Shown in pieces: positions 37,376 to 46,492 of a DNA stretch of 64,000 bases. The stretch comes from Porphyridium purpureum. Taxonomy: Eukaryota; Rhodophyta; Bangiophyceae; Porphyridiales; Porphyridiaceae. The stretch covers positions 1,798,001-1,862,000 of the forward strand of contig VRMN01000003.1 of the NCBI GenBank assembly GCA_008690995.1, written 5' to 3'. The notes below the pieces were generated by a model. It was not told the DNA's origin, ran no database searches, and saw nothing but the letters and a program-made list of their open reading frames with translations. A program made the translations under genes and the position numbers. How positions within the stretch are numbered: the stretch's first letter is position 1; the number at the start of each line of letters is the position of its first letter.

Positions 37376-39814
37376 ATGCGCATCGATATTTCACTGCACA
37401 TTGATGAGCACGAGGTCGACCGCGCAGCGAAAGTGCTCGAGTTGATGCTGCAGTTGGCTGATCGATTCGGCGCGCAGGTTTCACCGACGACTTCAACTGC
37501 CGGACAGGTGCAGGGTGGAACAGAACCAAACGATGAAGACCAGAACGGACTGGACGAAGTGGTATTGCCGGGGCCACGGCTTGATCACGCGACACACGAT
37601 GCGCCGAACCGCTCGGCATTGGATGGCTCAGGCTCGCATCCATCCACGGGTATGAGACACGATCGGGCTCCTGCGAATGACGCCGCGGATGTGCCACTCG
37701 GGATGTTGGTAGAGGCGACACGCCGTGATCAGGCGCCTTATGCATCAGCGTATAAAGGCACGATAAGGTCCGGCGGGAATGAGTTGAGCACTGAAGCTCT
37801 TTTGGCAGCGCTTTCTGTGGTGGATCCTCCAATCGAACCTTCTGTCGCCGCGTCGAATGAACCCGCCGTCCGTCCAGAGGGGCCCATGAACGCGCATGAA
37901 GGATTCCAGTCTAGCTTGAATTCGAGTGCATCCATTCCGAGCGACTTGGTCAGAATACTTCAAGCGATCATCTTTGAGCAGAGCTCGATTGACACAGTGG
38001 CCCGCGCGATTCAGTCGGCCTTGTCGAAGCGCGAACTGTCATTTGAAGTCTTGCAAGCTGCGGTCTTGCACGTGCTATTTGATAAGCTGTGCCTGTCTGA
38101 GCGCCTCGAGAAGGATCGATCCATCTTGCCTATAATCCAGCTTGTGCTGACGCTCGACGACGAAGCATGTGAGCAGCTGAAGGAGAAGTGTCTGCGCAGC
38201 GCGCTGGCGGAATTCAGCGTTGCTCGCGAGCCACACTGCAATCGCGCGGACTTTTTCGCTCACGCTGAGGTATTCGCAGCGCTGATCCACACGCGGCTCA
38301 TCCACGTCGACTTGGCGATGCAAACCATCTGCGCGCTTATCGCCATACCAGGCAACCGCTGCGCCGCCCTCACAGCGCTTGGCAAAAGTGTTGAGCTTTG
38401 CGGCGAATTGCTTTCAGATGAGTGCAAGGCAGAGAGTCTTCTTGGTCTTCGCGATGCGCTGGCTGACGCGAAGGAGGAGGAGTTCATCTACGATGTGCAA
38501 TATGTTACTGAGAACCTGCAGTGGCCGCCAGCGACTACAAGCGAGCAAGCTCTATGGTCTGGGAAAAGGAGCGCAGAAGGCGTCCAAGGCGCACAAGAAG
38601 CACAACAGTTTCAACACCAGCTTTCGCTGCGCTGTTCTCTACCGCTGGCGGCGGCCCCAACGAGAGGTACCCGGAGTGGCTGTGCTATGTCATACTCCGT
38701 GGCACTGGACAAGCTGGTCTGCGCTTCTGCGCACGGCTCGCTGTCAACTTTTAGTGCTCTATCCGTTGGAGTTGTAGCAGAAGCAGCTGCCCAGCCGCAT
38801 GATCAGGGTTCGCTCGGCAGAGGATTTCCGCTCGTGTGCAGCCTTCCGGGTATTTTGCAAATTTTGCATCTGGATCTTGCCGTGCACCAAGGCGTACCTC
38901 TGCTTTTTGGGTCAGCGATGCTTGCACAGGATCCCCGCGCCAGTGAGGGCGTCGGAGGTGTGAATTTGGGTCTTGCGGGCCTGTACGAGGTTTCGCCCGG
39001 CAAGTGGAACTTGATTGGCTCCGTGCGACGGCCGTGTGCTTTATCCATGGGCGCCGTTCTTCAGTCACAGTCACACGATAGCGCGAGCTGGCTCGCGCTG
39101 GCAGAGACTGAGATTGGTCCAGACACTCGCATGCCGCGTCACATCGTTTCGCTCTGGGACCGCGAAACCCTGTTTGCGCGCACACAGCCGTCGGCCATTC
39201 TTCAAGGTCACTTGGGTGCAGTGACGTGTTTAGCAAGCATCGGCGAAATGAGCACAAGCGGGAATACCAACGCATCATCATTGTGCTCTGGTGCAGAAGA
39301 TGGGGACGTACGAATCTGGGATGTGCGTTCTCCGTTGCGCTCTACGGCCACACTTACAGACACAGCTGTCGCGCTTTCACCGGTGCGTACCATGAGCGCA
39401 GCGGCGAACGATTTTTCGCTAGTCAGCGGCTACGCCAATGGGCGAGTTTTGGTGTGGGATTGCCGCGTTCTCGGAGGGACCGCGAATGCTAAGCCGCTGG
39501 TCGAGCTTCAGACAGACTACTCGTCTCTTCTCTGCATGTGCGCTGGTCCGAAGGCAGAGCTCTACACACTGAGTGGCCTCGGCCAACGAGGCGCCAGCCT
39601 CGCCGTAATTGACACCTCAGGTGCCAAAATGGGCGCACACGTAGGGTCAGTTCCGGCGTCCGGTTTCGGCTCGACGGTTTCCGAGCTTGACATACCCGAG
39701 ACGAGCGGCATCTCGGCTATCAATGCTCTGGCTTGGACGATGCCAGCTAATTCCAGTCCCATCCTGCTCGGCGTCAGCGACGCAGCGATGCTGAACCTTT
39801 TCCAGTGGCTTTGA
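37376..39814 (+). CDS. Helical-repeat and WD40 protein, family not identified
   Basis: An 812-residue protein beginning MRIDISLHIDEHEVDRAAKV. Residues ~35-180 are disordered. Residues ~190-390 are helical and look ARM/HEAT-like (LVRILQAIIFEQSSIDTVAR, LHVLFDKLCLSERLEKD). The C-terminal half has degenerate WD40 repeats: LQGHLGAVTCLASIG, SGAEDGDVRIWDVRSPL, SGYANGRVLVWDCRV. A scaffold or ubiquitin-ligase adaptor role is possible, but no RING, HECT or F-box is seen. The ATG at 37376 is the first in frame. The gene follows transketolase by 399 bases and converges on the dehydratase gene, with 54 bases between their ends. Confidence 0.7.
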   Translation: MRIDISLHIDEHEVDRAAKVLELMLQLADRFGAQVSPTTSTAGQVQGGTEPNDEDQNGLDEVVLPGPRLDHATHDAPNRSALDGSGSHPSTGMRHDRAPANDAADVPLGMLVEATRRDQAPYASAYKGTIRSGGNELSTEALLAALSVVDPPIEPSVAASNEPAVRPEGPMNAHEGFQSSLNSSASIPSDLVRILQAIIFEQSSIDTVARAIQSALSKRELSFEVLQAAVLHVLFDKLCLSERLEKDRSILPIIQLVLTLDDEACEQLKEKCLRSALAEFSVAREPHCNRADFFAHAEVFAALIHTRLIHVDLAMQTICALIAIPGNRCAALTALGKSVELCGELLSDECKAESLLGLRDALADAKEEEFIYDVQYVTENLQWPPATTSEQALWSGKRSAEGVQGAQEAQQFQHQLSLRCSLPLAAAPTRGTRSGCAMSYSVALDKLVCASAHGSLSTFSALSVGVVAEAAAQPHDQGSLGRGFPLVCSLPGILQILHLDLAVHQGVPLLFGSAMLAQDPRASEGVGGVNLGLAGLYEVSPGKWNLIGSVRRPCALSMGAVLQSQSHDSASWLALAETEIGPDTRMPRHIVSLWDRETLFARTQPSAILQGHLGAVTCLASIGEMSTSGNTNASSLCSGAEDGDVRIWDVRSPLRSTATLTDTAVALSPVRTMSAAANDFSLVSGYANGRVLVWDCRVLGGTANAKPLVELQTDYSSLLCMCAGPKAELYTLSGLGQRGASLAVIDTSGAKMGAHVGSVPASGFGSTVSELDIPETSGISAINALAWTMPANSSPILLGVSDAAMLNLFQWL

Positions 39815-39868
39815 ATGGCATCTCAAAATTTATTTCCAGCTCCAGACCTGTAGCGCTTCTTGCTTTAT

Positions 39869-41095
39869 TCACATCCAAGATTTCGTTTCAAGTTCAAATT
39901 TCCTTGCATAAGACTGAAGCATGCCGGGCGATATAATGTTCCCGCCGCATACCACCACGACAATCGGTCGATTGCTCTCCGAATTGCCAAGCTCGCGTGC
40001 TACCCTCTCAACCGCGGCAATGGCAACGCCGCAAGCTGGTTCAACGAGCAAGCGCTGCTGAACGGCGAATTCCAAGCATGCGCGAATCGCATCCCGGTCG
40101 TCTAGTACAACCGATTTAATCGGCCGCTGCAAATTTGCTGCACCACGCTTGTCGCCCTCCAAACTGCAGCAACGGTTGAACAATGTTCGGCTGACTGTTT
40201 TGGCGCCCAATGAGCTCGCAACGCTGGTGATCGCCGGCAGTGAAACCAGAGTTCCGGACTTGAAGCTCTGCGCGAAAGAGTCGGCGCCACTTGTCTCCAC
40301 CGCAACTGCCACCACCTGGTCCCAAGCCTTGCCCCGAGCGTCCAGTCCTTCCAAAATGCCCATAAATAGACCGCCGCCTCCCACAGATGCGATGATGGCA
40401 GCAGGCGCTTCCCCGTGCAAGTCCTTGTGCAGCTCGTCCACCAACGACGCGTGCCCGCGCCACAGAATAGGATCATCAAATGGAGAGACCAATTTCGCTA
40501 TGCTTGGGCCAAGCCGCTGGACCATTTCCACTGCGGCACCGTGCGCCTCGTCCCAAACTGAGCCATGAACCTGGACGACGGCACCCTCGTCGGCAATACG
40601 GTCGCGCATCATCTGCGGCGTGGTGCTCGGTACAAAGATGTGCGCCCGCAGTCCCGATTTGCGCGCGGCGTATGCGGCTGCCATGCCGGCATTCCCACCG
40701 GACGATGAAACCAGAAGTGTCTGCCCGCTCTGCTTGGCGGAACGCGCCACCTCGGACATGCCGCGGATTTTGAACGAGCCGGACGGTTGTACAGCATCCA
40801 GTTTGAGAAGAACCCGACGCCCAACGCGCGCCGACAGATACGCAGACTCGATCAGAGGCGTGTGCACGTACAAGTGACGCCACGGCTCGTCGCCCGTGAA
40901 GGTCGGGACCGCTGCATGGAAGGCTTCCAGAGCACCGGAGTCCAGGGCGTCCATGCTTATTACAGTGCGTGCTCCAGTCCTTCCTGAGGCCACCCTAAAT
41001 TGAAGTGGTCCTGGACATGCCATGCCGCGGGACGCATGCGACAAAGTGCGGGCGCCGCCGAAACGCTGGTCTGCGTTGAACGCCCCGACGAACAT
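39869..41095 (-). CDS. PLP-dependent L-threonine/L-serine dehydratase-like enzyme
   Basis: A 408-residue fold-type II PLP enzyme. The PLP lysine lies in KLDAVQPSGSFKIRGM, the phosphate/substrate loop in SSSGGNAGMAAAYAA, and the glycine loop in SVGGGGLFMGIL. The C-terminal end has EPACGVAIAAVERVARELG, typical of serine/threonine dehydratases (SDS-type), where a Cys or Ser contacts the pyridine nitrogen. The reaction is deamination of threonine or serine to 2-oxobutyrate or pyruvate. No C-terminal ACT regulatory domain is present, so it resembles the catabolic or animal-type enzyme, not the feedback-inhibited biosynthetic form. About 45 N-terminal residues beyond the family core are basic and could target plastid or mitochondrion. 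The ATG at 41095 is the first in frame. Cystathionine or cysteine synthase relatives are less likely. Confidence 0.82.
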   Translation of the reverse strand: MFVGAFNADQRFGGARTLSHASRGMACPGPLQFRVASGRTGARTVISMDALDSGALEAFHAAVPTFTGDEPWRHLYVHTPLIESAYLSARVGRRVLLKLDAVQPSGSFKIRGMSEVARSAKQSGQTLLVSSSGGNAGMAAAYAARKSGLRAHIFVPSTTPQMMRDRIADEGAVVQVHGSVWDEAHGAAVEMVQRLGPSIAKLVSPFDDPILWRGHASLVDELHKDLHGEAPAAIIASVGGGGLFMGILEGLDARGKAWDQVVAVAVETSGADSFAQSFKSGTLVSLPAITSVASSLGAKTVSRTLFNRCCSLEGDKRGAANLQRPIKSVVLDDRDAIRACLEFAVQQRLLVEPACGVAIAAVERVARELGNSESNRPIVVVVCGGNIISPGMLQSYARKFELETKSWM

Positions 41096-43297
41096 TCTTC
41101 AGCGCGCTCAAAGCCTCTTCCGACTCGTCCAGCTCACTCCTGCGTGCGTAGCTGCCAGTGCAGCGCTGTCCAGCTGCACGCCACGCGTCTGTTCCAACGG
41201 CTGCAGGCGTCGAAGACCACAGCCCAACCGCGTGCTTGCGTCAAGAAGCCAGACCCAGGGGCTCCAAACCACACAGCGTGCCCGTACCCGCATAAATACC
41301 ACTGCGTTGCGGAGCAAAAGACGAATGGATTCACGACTCAGAGCGAGTTGTCACGCAGGCATGGTCCAGGCATACCCATATCTCTCCTTGCCGCCCTCGA
41401 TATGCGCCCAGTCACGTGTAGACTTGCTTACCCCGCTCGTCTCTTTCCACTGCCCATGAGGCTACGTGGAAGTTCCATGCCCGGACTGTACAGCGTTCTC
41501 AGTGTACCTCTGACGAATGTGAGTTCAAGTGCAAGTGTTGGTGGCATGGCGCAGAGGCAGAAGAGGAACTGGTATGGAAGAAGAGACCGAATGGATGATC
41601 GTGAGCAAGGACTACCAGCAGGTAGAGGAGAGCGCGTCGAGACCCGTCAACGCGAGGTGCATGCGTGTTCAGGAGAGAGACATACCTGGCTGGGATGAAG
41701 TCAGTTTGCGCATAACAGAGGGTCGTTTGTAGATTGTCGAGGAAGGGACAAGAAGGACTAGTTTTCAGATGAAATAAGTAGATTTACACAAAGGTTCAAT
41801 CGTAGTATGTGTTGTAAGAAGATGGCCCGGTTTTGATGAGATTTGGATGTGCCGCAGACCACGACTGCCCCTTTTGGCCGCCGGTGCCATCCGGAACGTT
41901 TGCCCAAGCAGACATCTCAAGTTTCAACTCTGATGCGTGAGTAGAGATGAGGATGGTGTGAGGTAACAAGCAACCTCGCATTCCTAGGAAAAAATTCTCT
42001 CTTATCCGTCTCGGTAGGAAATGTTCTCTTCCAAGCATCGGTTTCATAAAGTCGCACTAAACATGTCCTGATCTGAAAGACAAGCTGACGGATTCGTGAA
42101 ACCGAAATTTTATGCAGAGAGCCTCGTTTTTCTTATCTATTCCATCCATTCCTTTTCAATTTGCCTTGCTTCTGCACTACCGTCTTCATTCGACTGCAGA
42201 GGCCGCGGGCTGCGCATTCTCATTCTTTCCTCCTCCTCGTCTGTCTTTCCTTCTCTGCCTCCGAGCAAGATCCGACAGCATGGTGTGGGAAAGATGCTCC
42301 GCCTCTATGAAATCTTGCTTCTCCTCCCCCACAGCAAGCCACCAAAGGAAATGACAAAGAAAATCATTGTCAATTCTCTCCGTCTAAAAGTCTCGAGAAC
42401 CACTTGAAACTTCAAGTTTCCCTCGGAACCTCCCGGGCGCCTCTAGAAACAACCGTTCTATGAGAAGGAGAAGCTGGACCATACGAGATGAGTTGGGGCG
42501 AACGAATGATAAGGAAGACTTTGCCTTCTCTTCGGAAGCGATAGAATACCTCAAGGTCCAAGGATTGGTAAGCAGCCTGGTTATATGCTCACTTGGCATA
42601 TATAATACGTCTCTTGAAATCCGTAAGCCATGCCCGGCGGAGCCCAATTGAGAAGCATGTGCGGGTCTAGAAAATAAATTTTGTCCGCAGCTTGCTGAGG
42701 ACAGCATGTCTTCAGCTAATTGAACAACAAAGGGGCAATGCATGGTGCAAACGAATTCAGACTCTGTTTCAAAAACGTCGACGCAACGTCCTCACAGATC
42801 TGTAGAGTCTACTTGACGGTACATGTGAATATGAATGCAAACGACGTAGAAGTTTACTCAGAGCCATACTGGAAGCTGTCCTGGCAATCGGGCAGCGGAG
42901 GATAATCGATATCTTGACCGGCAGGCTCTTGATCCTTTCGCTGCCCGAGACCACGCGCGAAGAACATGATGACGAGGGCGACAACCTAGCGAATTCGATT
43001 TGAAGCATCACTGTCCGGCCTTCTGGTAAAAACGAAACTGTTGAAGATCTACATTTTCAATTCTGTGCTCGGCCCACTCGTATTTCAAAGGAGCAGCTTC
43101 GGCTGCCTTTTCGGAGGTGATGAATTCAAGAGGCAAGGCGTGGGAGGGCGCGGATTAGAAGGAAGGGTGCCAGGCGAGAGCCGAGACGCGCAGATACGGA
43201 AAGTTCGCGGTCATTTATTGCATGAGCTTGCAGCGTCCACCAACATGCTGCAATGCTCCGCCGGCGGAGGAGTGTCAGGCCTACACTTCGAATAGCT
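41096..43297. other. Long intergenic region, no gene recognised
   Basis: This 2.2 kb is the quietest stretch in the window. It is AT-richer than most, with only short frames in either strand. CTGTACAG (41486-41493) lies 390 bases upstream of the dehydratase. TATATAATA (42599-42607) and a 15-base inverted repeat at 42406-42420 (GAAACTT, C, AAGTTTC) are the only signals noted. An unrecognised non-coding RNA or eroded gene is possible. Confidence 0.4.
41485..41493 (-). promoter_or_regulatory. GTACAG word upstream of the dehydratase
   Basis: ACTGTACAG, containing the perfect 8-base palindrome CTGTACAG, lies about 390 bases upstream of the dehydratase ATG. A second GTAC core (AGTGTACC) follows at 41501. 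Inferred promoter element. Confidence 0.3.
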
Positions 43298-43546
43298 ATG
43301 GAAGAGCATTACAGTGGCCGCGCACAACCAGGTCCTGAAACTTTCGAGTCCACAGGAAATGACTTACGAGAGTACATTGTGTATCGGGAAGCTCCAGGTG
43401 CCAGTCCATGCGCCCCCATTAAGCAGCCTCCCAGCTATCAGTTTAAGCCGATAAACTGGAAGACGCGCAAAGTTGACCGTCAGAACTTAACCGTTTACTT
43501 TTCATTGAGCCGAACCGAGGCATCGACACGGCTCAAGGCGGCGTGA
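43298..43546 (+). CDS. Small hypothetical protein, doubtful
   Basis: An 82-residue frame from ATG 43298 (MEEHYSGRAQPGPETFES at its start). It has a Pro/Lys-rich middle (PIKQPPSYQFKPINWKTRK) that looks more protein-like than its surroundings. No family, signal peptide or membrane segment was recognised. It precedes RPB3 by 259 bases on the same strand; it could be an independent small gene or the end of a decayed one. Confidence 0.25.
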   Translation: MEEHYSGRAQPGPETFESTGNDLREYIVYREAPGASPCAPIKQPPSYQFKPINWKTRKVDRQNLTVYFSLSRTEASTRLKAA

Positions 43547-43805
43547 AGAGTCGGTGTTGAGAGGGAAGAAAGGGCGAAGCGGGCGAGACGCGGCGCGTCG
43601 ATCGTTGCGGGGACGGGCTGCGTTCGAGGACGCGTGCGCGCGATCCGAGAGAAAGCGCATAACCCTGTATCTTGCGATTCGGAGAAAGTGGAATCGAGGC
43701 GTGCGGCGCGAAGGGGATTGCTTTCTTTGAATCGTTCTTTCTGCGGGCGTGGTTTGCGTGATTGTAAACCGCGGGATCTGGGAGATAAGGACGCGTGGTC
43801 AGGCG

Positions 43806-44789
43806 ATGCCGAACGCGCGCTTTCCAACGCTCGAGCTGTCCGAGTGCACGGATGAGAGCCTCAAGTTTGTGCTGTCGCGCACGGACGCGTCCGTGGCAAA
43901 CGCTTTGCGCCGCGTGATGATTGCGGAGGTGCCGACGATCGCGATTGACCTGGTCAATATTTCGTTTAACTCTTCCCCCTTACATGACGAGTTTATTGCG
44001 CACCGTCTGGGTATGATCCCGCTCGTATCAGACAAGGCGGCCGATATGAACTACACTCGCGACTGTGAATGCGAGGATTTTTGCGATCTTTGCGCGGTGG
44101 TTTTTCAGATGGACGTCGAAGGGCAAGTAGAAGGCACGACTGTCACTTCACAGCACCTACAGAATGTGTGGTTTGATCCGGATACGTACCCTCGGGCATC
44201 TACGGTTGAACCCGTGCACTGGTCATGCGGGGCAGAGCACCCAGACCCTGCTTTGGACGCGAGTGCGTCAGGAATCATCATTGCGAAACTGAAAGCTGGC
44301 CAGCGCATAAAGTTAGAGGCCATTGCGAGAAAAGGGATAGGAAAGGAACACGCCAAGTGGAGCCCCGTCGCAACGGTGAGCTATAAGAGTGAACCTGTCG
44401 TATCTCTGCGCTTGGATGAGCTGAACAATCGACTAGAGGTTGCTCAACGGCAAGAACTTCTCAAGTGGTCAGATGGTGCGCTCAAGTGGGACGCCCGAAC
44501 CAACAAGCTTGAGTATGATGACGCTTTCAAGTACGGGCGCACCGCCCTAAGCAATGATTTTGTACGCAAGTGCGGCGAAATGCTCGTACAGGTTGGGTCT
44601 CATCCTAGCGAAGTGATTCTTCTCAACAATGACCCCTCAAGATTTGAGTTTTTCGTTGAGAGTACTGGCGCCATCTCGGCCCCAGTGGTTGTGGTGAATG
44701 CCATCTCGGTCTTGCGAAACAAGCTCCAAGAACTGCAGACAAGTCTTCGCGCGGAAACGTTAGATCGTGTAGAACACGGATTGTACTAA
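43806..44789 (+). CDS. RPB3: RNA polymerase II subunit RPB3
   Basis: A 327-residue alpha-like subunit. The start MPNARFPTLELSECTDESLK leads into FVLSRTDASVANALRRVMIA, the alpha-type dimerisation helix shared with bacterial RpoA. The RPB3 zinc site is CECEDFCDLC with four Cys in the CxCx3Cx2C pattern, which separates it from AC40 of polymerases I/III. RHQ-type assembly sequence EFIAHRLGMIPLVSDKA follows. RPB3 pairs with RPB11 to start assembly of polymerase II. The ATG at 43806 matches the family N terminus. The C terminus extends about 50 residues beyond yeast RPB3's conserved core. Confidence 0.93.
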   Translation: MPNARFPTLELSECTDESLKFVLSRTDASVANALRRVMIAEVPTIAIDLVNISFNSSPLHDEFIAHRLGMIPLVSDKAADMNYTRDCECEDFCDLCAVVFQMDVEGQVEGTTVTSQHLQNVWFDPDTYPRASTVEPVHWSCGAEHPDPALDASASGIIIAKLKAGQRIKLEAIARKGIGKEHAKWSPVATVSYKSEPVVSLRLDELNNRLEVAQRQELLKWSDGALKWDARTNKLEYDDAFKYGRTALSNDFVRKCGEMLVQVGSHPSEVILLNNDPSRFEFFVESTGAISAPVVVVNAISVLRNKLQELQTSLRAETLDRVEHGLY

Positions 44790-44946
44790 TACTTGGGAGG
44801 AAGCCAGGATGCGACTTCGAACTCGCAGCATGACAAAGTACATAGCAAAAGAGTCTCTTTCACTCTCTCATCGGGCGCTATGTCAGGTGCGCTTTGCTTT
44901 ACAGCCCAACCACTTTCTTCTAATCCAGAGTAGAGAGCTTGTCACT

Positions 44947-46356
44947 TCAAGCCAGGAGTGCAAAACGGATAATTTGATCCATGAACCAGAGAGGATCGTC
45001 TGTGTTCGTAGTCAGGAGGATCTCGCGGAATCGCGCATTGTGTGACTGTTGAAAAAACCAATTCACCATCATCTTGTACTTGGCAACTTGTGTCTTGTGG
45101 TGCTTGGCCATTGAAGTGTTTGCACGCTTCGGAACGACACCAGCGCTCGCGTAAGTCGTCCAGAATGCGCGCACCAGCTCGCGCCGATCGCGTTCTGGAA
45201 TGGCGTGCCCGAGCACCTGTTGCTTGATTTGTCGGAAAATCAGCGGGTTCTTGCATGCACCTCGGCCTAACATTAGCCCATCGCACTTTGCCAGCGACAA
45301 AATTTGTGCTGCGTCTAGCGTCGTGTTGATATCACCATTTCCAATCACCTGCACGTTTGTGTACTGTGGATACTTGACGGTGAGCAGATGCTTGGCGCGC
45401 GCCACCATGGACCAATCTGCACTTCCTGTATAATGCTGCACTTTTGTACGCCCATGGATCGTGATACGCGACGCTCCACCTTCAGCAATGGCGAGCACAT
45501 TCTCGTCAAAGAGCTCTGTGGAAGCATACCCTGTGCGCATTTTCACGGAGATTGGCACACGAATTGGCGGCCGCTCCTTGGTGGGCGCTTGGACCTTGTG
45601 CTTGACGGCAACGTTGGTCGTTTGTATCCTCTGCGGCTCTACAATCTCCGCGCGACTACTATGTACAAGCTGCCGTGCTGGTGCGTGAGCCCTACTCGTC
45701 TCAAAATGTCCCAAGCGGTCAGCACACGCATCTGCAGTTTCACGAAGAGCACGCACCATACCGTGTAACGCATTTGGATCGCGGAGCAGCGACGAGCCAC
45801 CTCCACTGCCGGTGATACCCTTAGCAGGGCATCCACAATTCAGATCTACGCCTGGCGCGCCTCGGTCCATGACCAAGCTTTCAACGGCAGCGCACATGCT
45901 CATGATTTCGCCGCCCATGATCTGTGGCGTGATCTTCACGGGCAACGTTTCGTGCACGTCAAAGTGCTTCACAATGCCGCGCACATGGCGCATATGCCCA
46001 CGGCTGCCTTGGAGCTCGTGTTCTGGGACGCGTATGAATTCAGTCACAAACTCGTCCATTCCACCCACCGCCAGCAACGCTGCGCGGAATTGAGCGCATC
46101 CCAGCACTTCCATTGGAGCTACAATCAGCAATGGTGCGCGCTCGCCGCGCGTCTGGTCGCTTGCATCCAACATGCACCATGCGCTTGACTCGGCGGTTTC
46201 AAAGCCATGCAACACAGCCACTCTTCTTCCGATATGCGCGCGATTCCTGGCACGCCGGAGCACAGACTCACAGACATTGCCTTTGCACGTGCCATAGCCA
46301 TGTTTCTCGCCAGCATTCCATAAACACAACTTATTCACGAAGCCTGCCAGCTCCAT
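44947..46356 (-). CDS. tRNA-dihydrouridine synthase, DusC-type
   Basis: A 469-residue FMN enzyme reducing uridine to dihydrouridine in the tRNA D-loop. Motifs: LIVAPMEVLGCAQFRAALL (FMN-binding start), VDLNCGCPAKGITGSGGGSS with the catalytic Cys, SVKMRTGYASTELFDENVL, RITIHGRTKVQHYTGSADWS, VIGNGDINTTLDA and CDGLMLGRGACKNPLIFRQI. The NCGCPxKxxxGSGGGxxLL box is characteristic of bacterial DusC, not of eukaryotic Dus1-4, so this copy looks bacterial or cyanobacterial in type and may act in an organelle. The extra ~75 N-terminal residues and a central insert (about residues 205-270) are lineage-specific. The ATG at 46356 is the first in frame. It is divergent from CPSF160 with only 136 bases between starts. 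Confidence 0.88.
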   Translation of the reverse strand: MELAGFVNKLCLWNAGEKHGYGTCKGNVCESVLRRARNRAHIGRRVAVLHGFETAESSAWCMLDASDQTRGERAPLLIVAPMEVLGCAQFRAALLAVGGMDEFVTEFIRVPEHELQGSRGHMRHVRGIVKHFDVHETLPVKITPQIMGGEIMSMCAAVESLVMDRGAPGVDLNCGCPAKGITGSGGGSSLLRDPNALHGMVRALRETADACADRLGHFETSRAHAPARQLVHSSRAEIVEPQRIQTTNVAVKHKVQAPTKERPPIRVPISVKMRTGYASTELFDENVLAIAEGGASRITIHGRTKVQHYTGSADWSMVARAKHLLTVKYPQYTNVQVIGNGDINTTLDAAQILSLAKCDGLMLGRGACKNPLIFRQIKQQVLGHAIPERDRRELVRAFWTTYASAGVVPKRANTSMAKHHKTQVAKYKMMVNWFFQQSHNARFREILLTTNTDDPLWFMDQIIRFALLA

Positions 46357-46492
46357 CCTGTCCAAGCCGGTCTTCTTCCCGTTCCTCGTGGCCGCCGTAC
46401 ACTTATCGCGTATCGCAGTGACAGAAGTGCGCGGTCACACACGTTCGAGGAAGAGAAAGCGGAGCGAGGCGCTCCGCGTTGTTATCAGTGAG
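46357..46492. promoter_or_regulatory. Compact bidirectional promoter, DUS / CPSF160
   Basis: Only 136 bases separate the two divergent ATGs, so both promoters and leaders must fit here. The GTACAG word is absent, marking this as a different promoter class from the long-leader genes. Confidence 0.5.
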
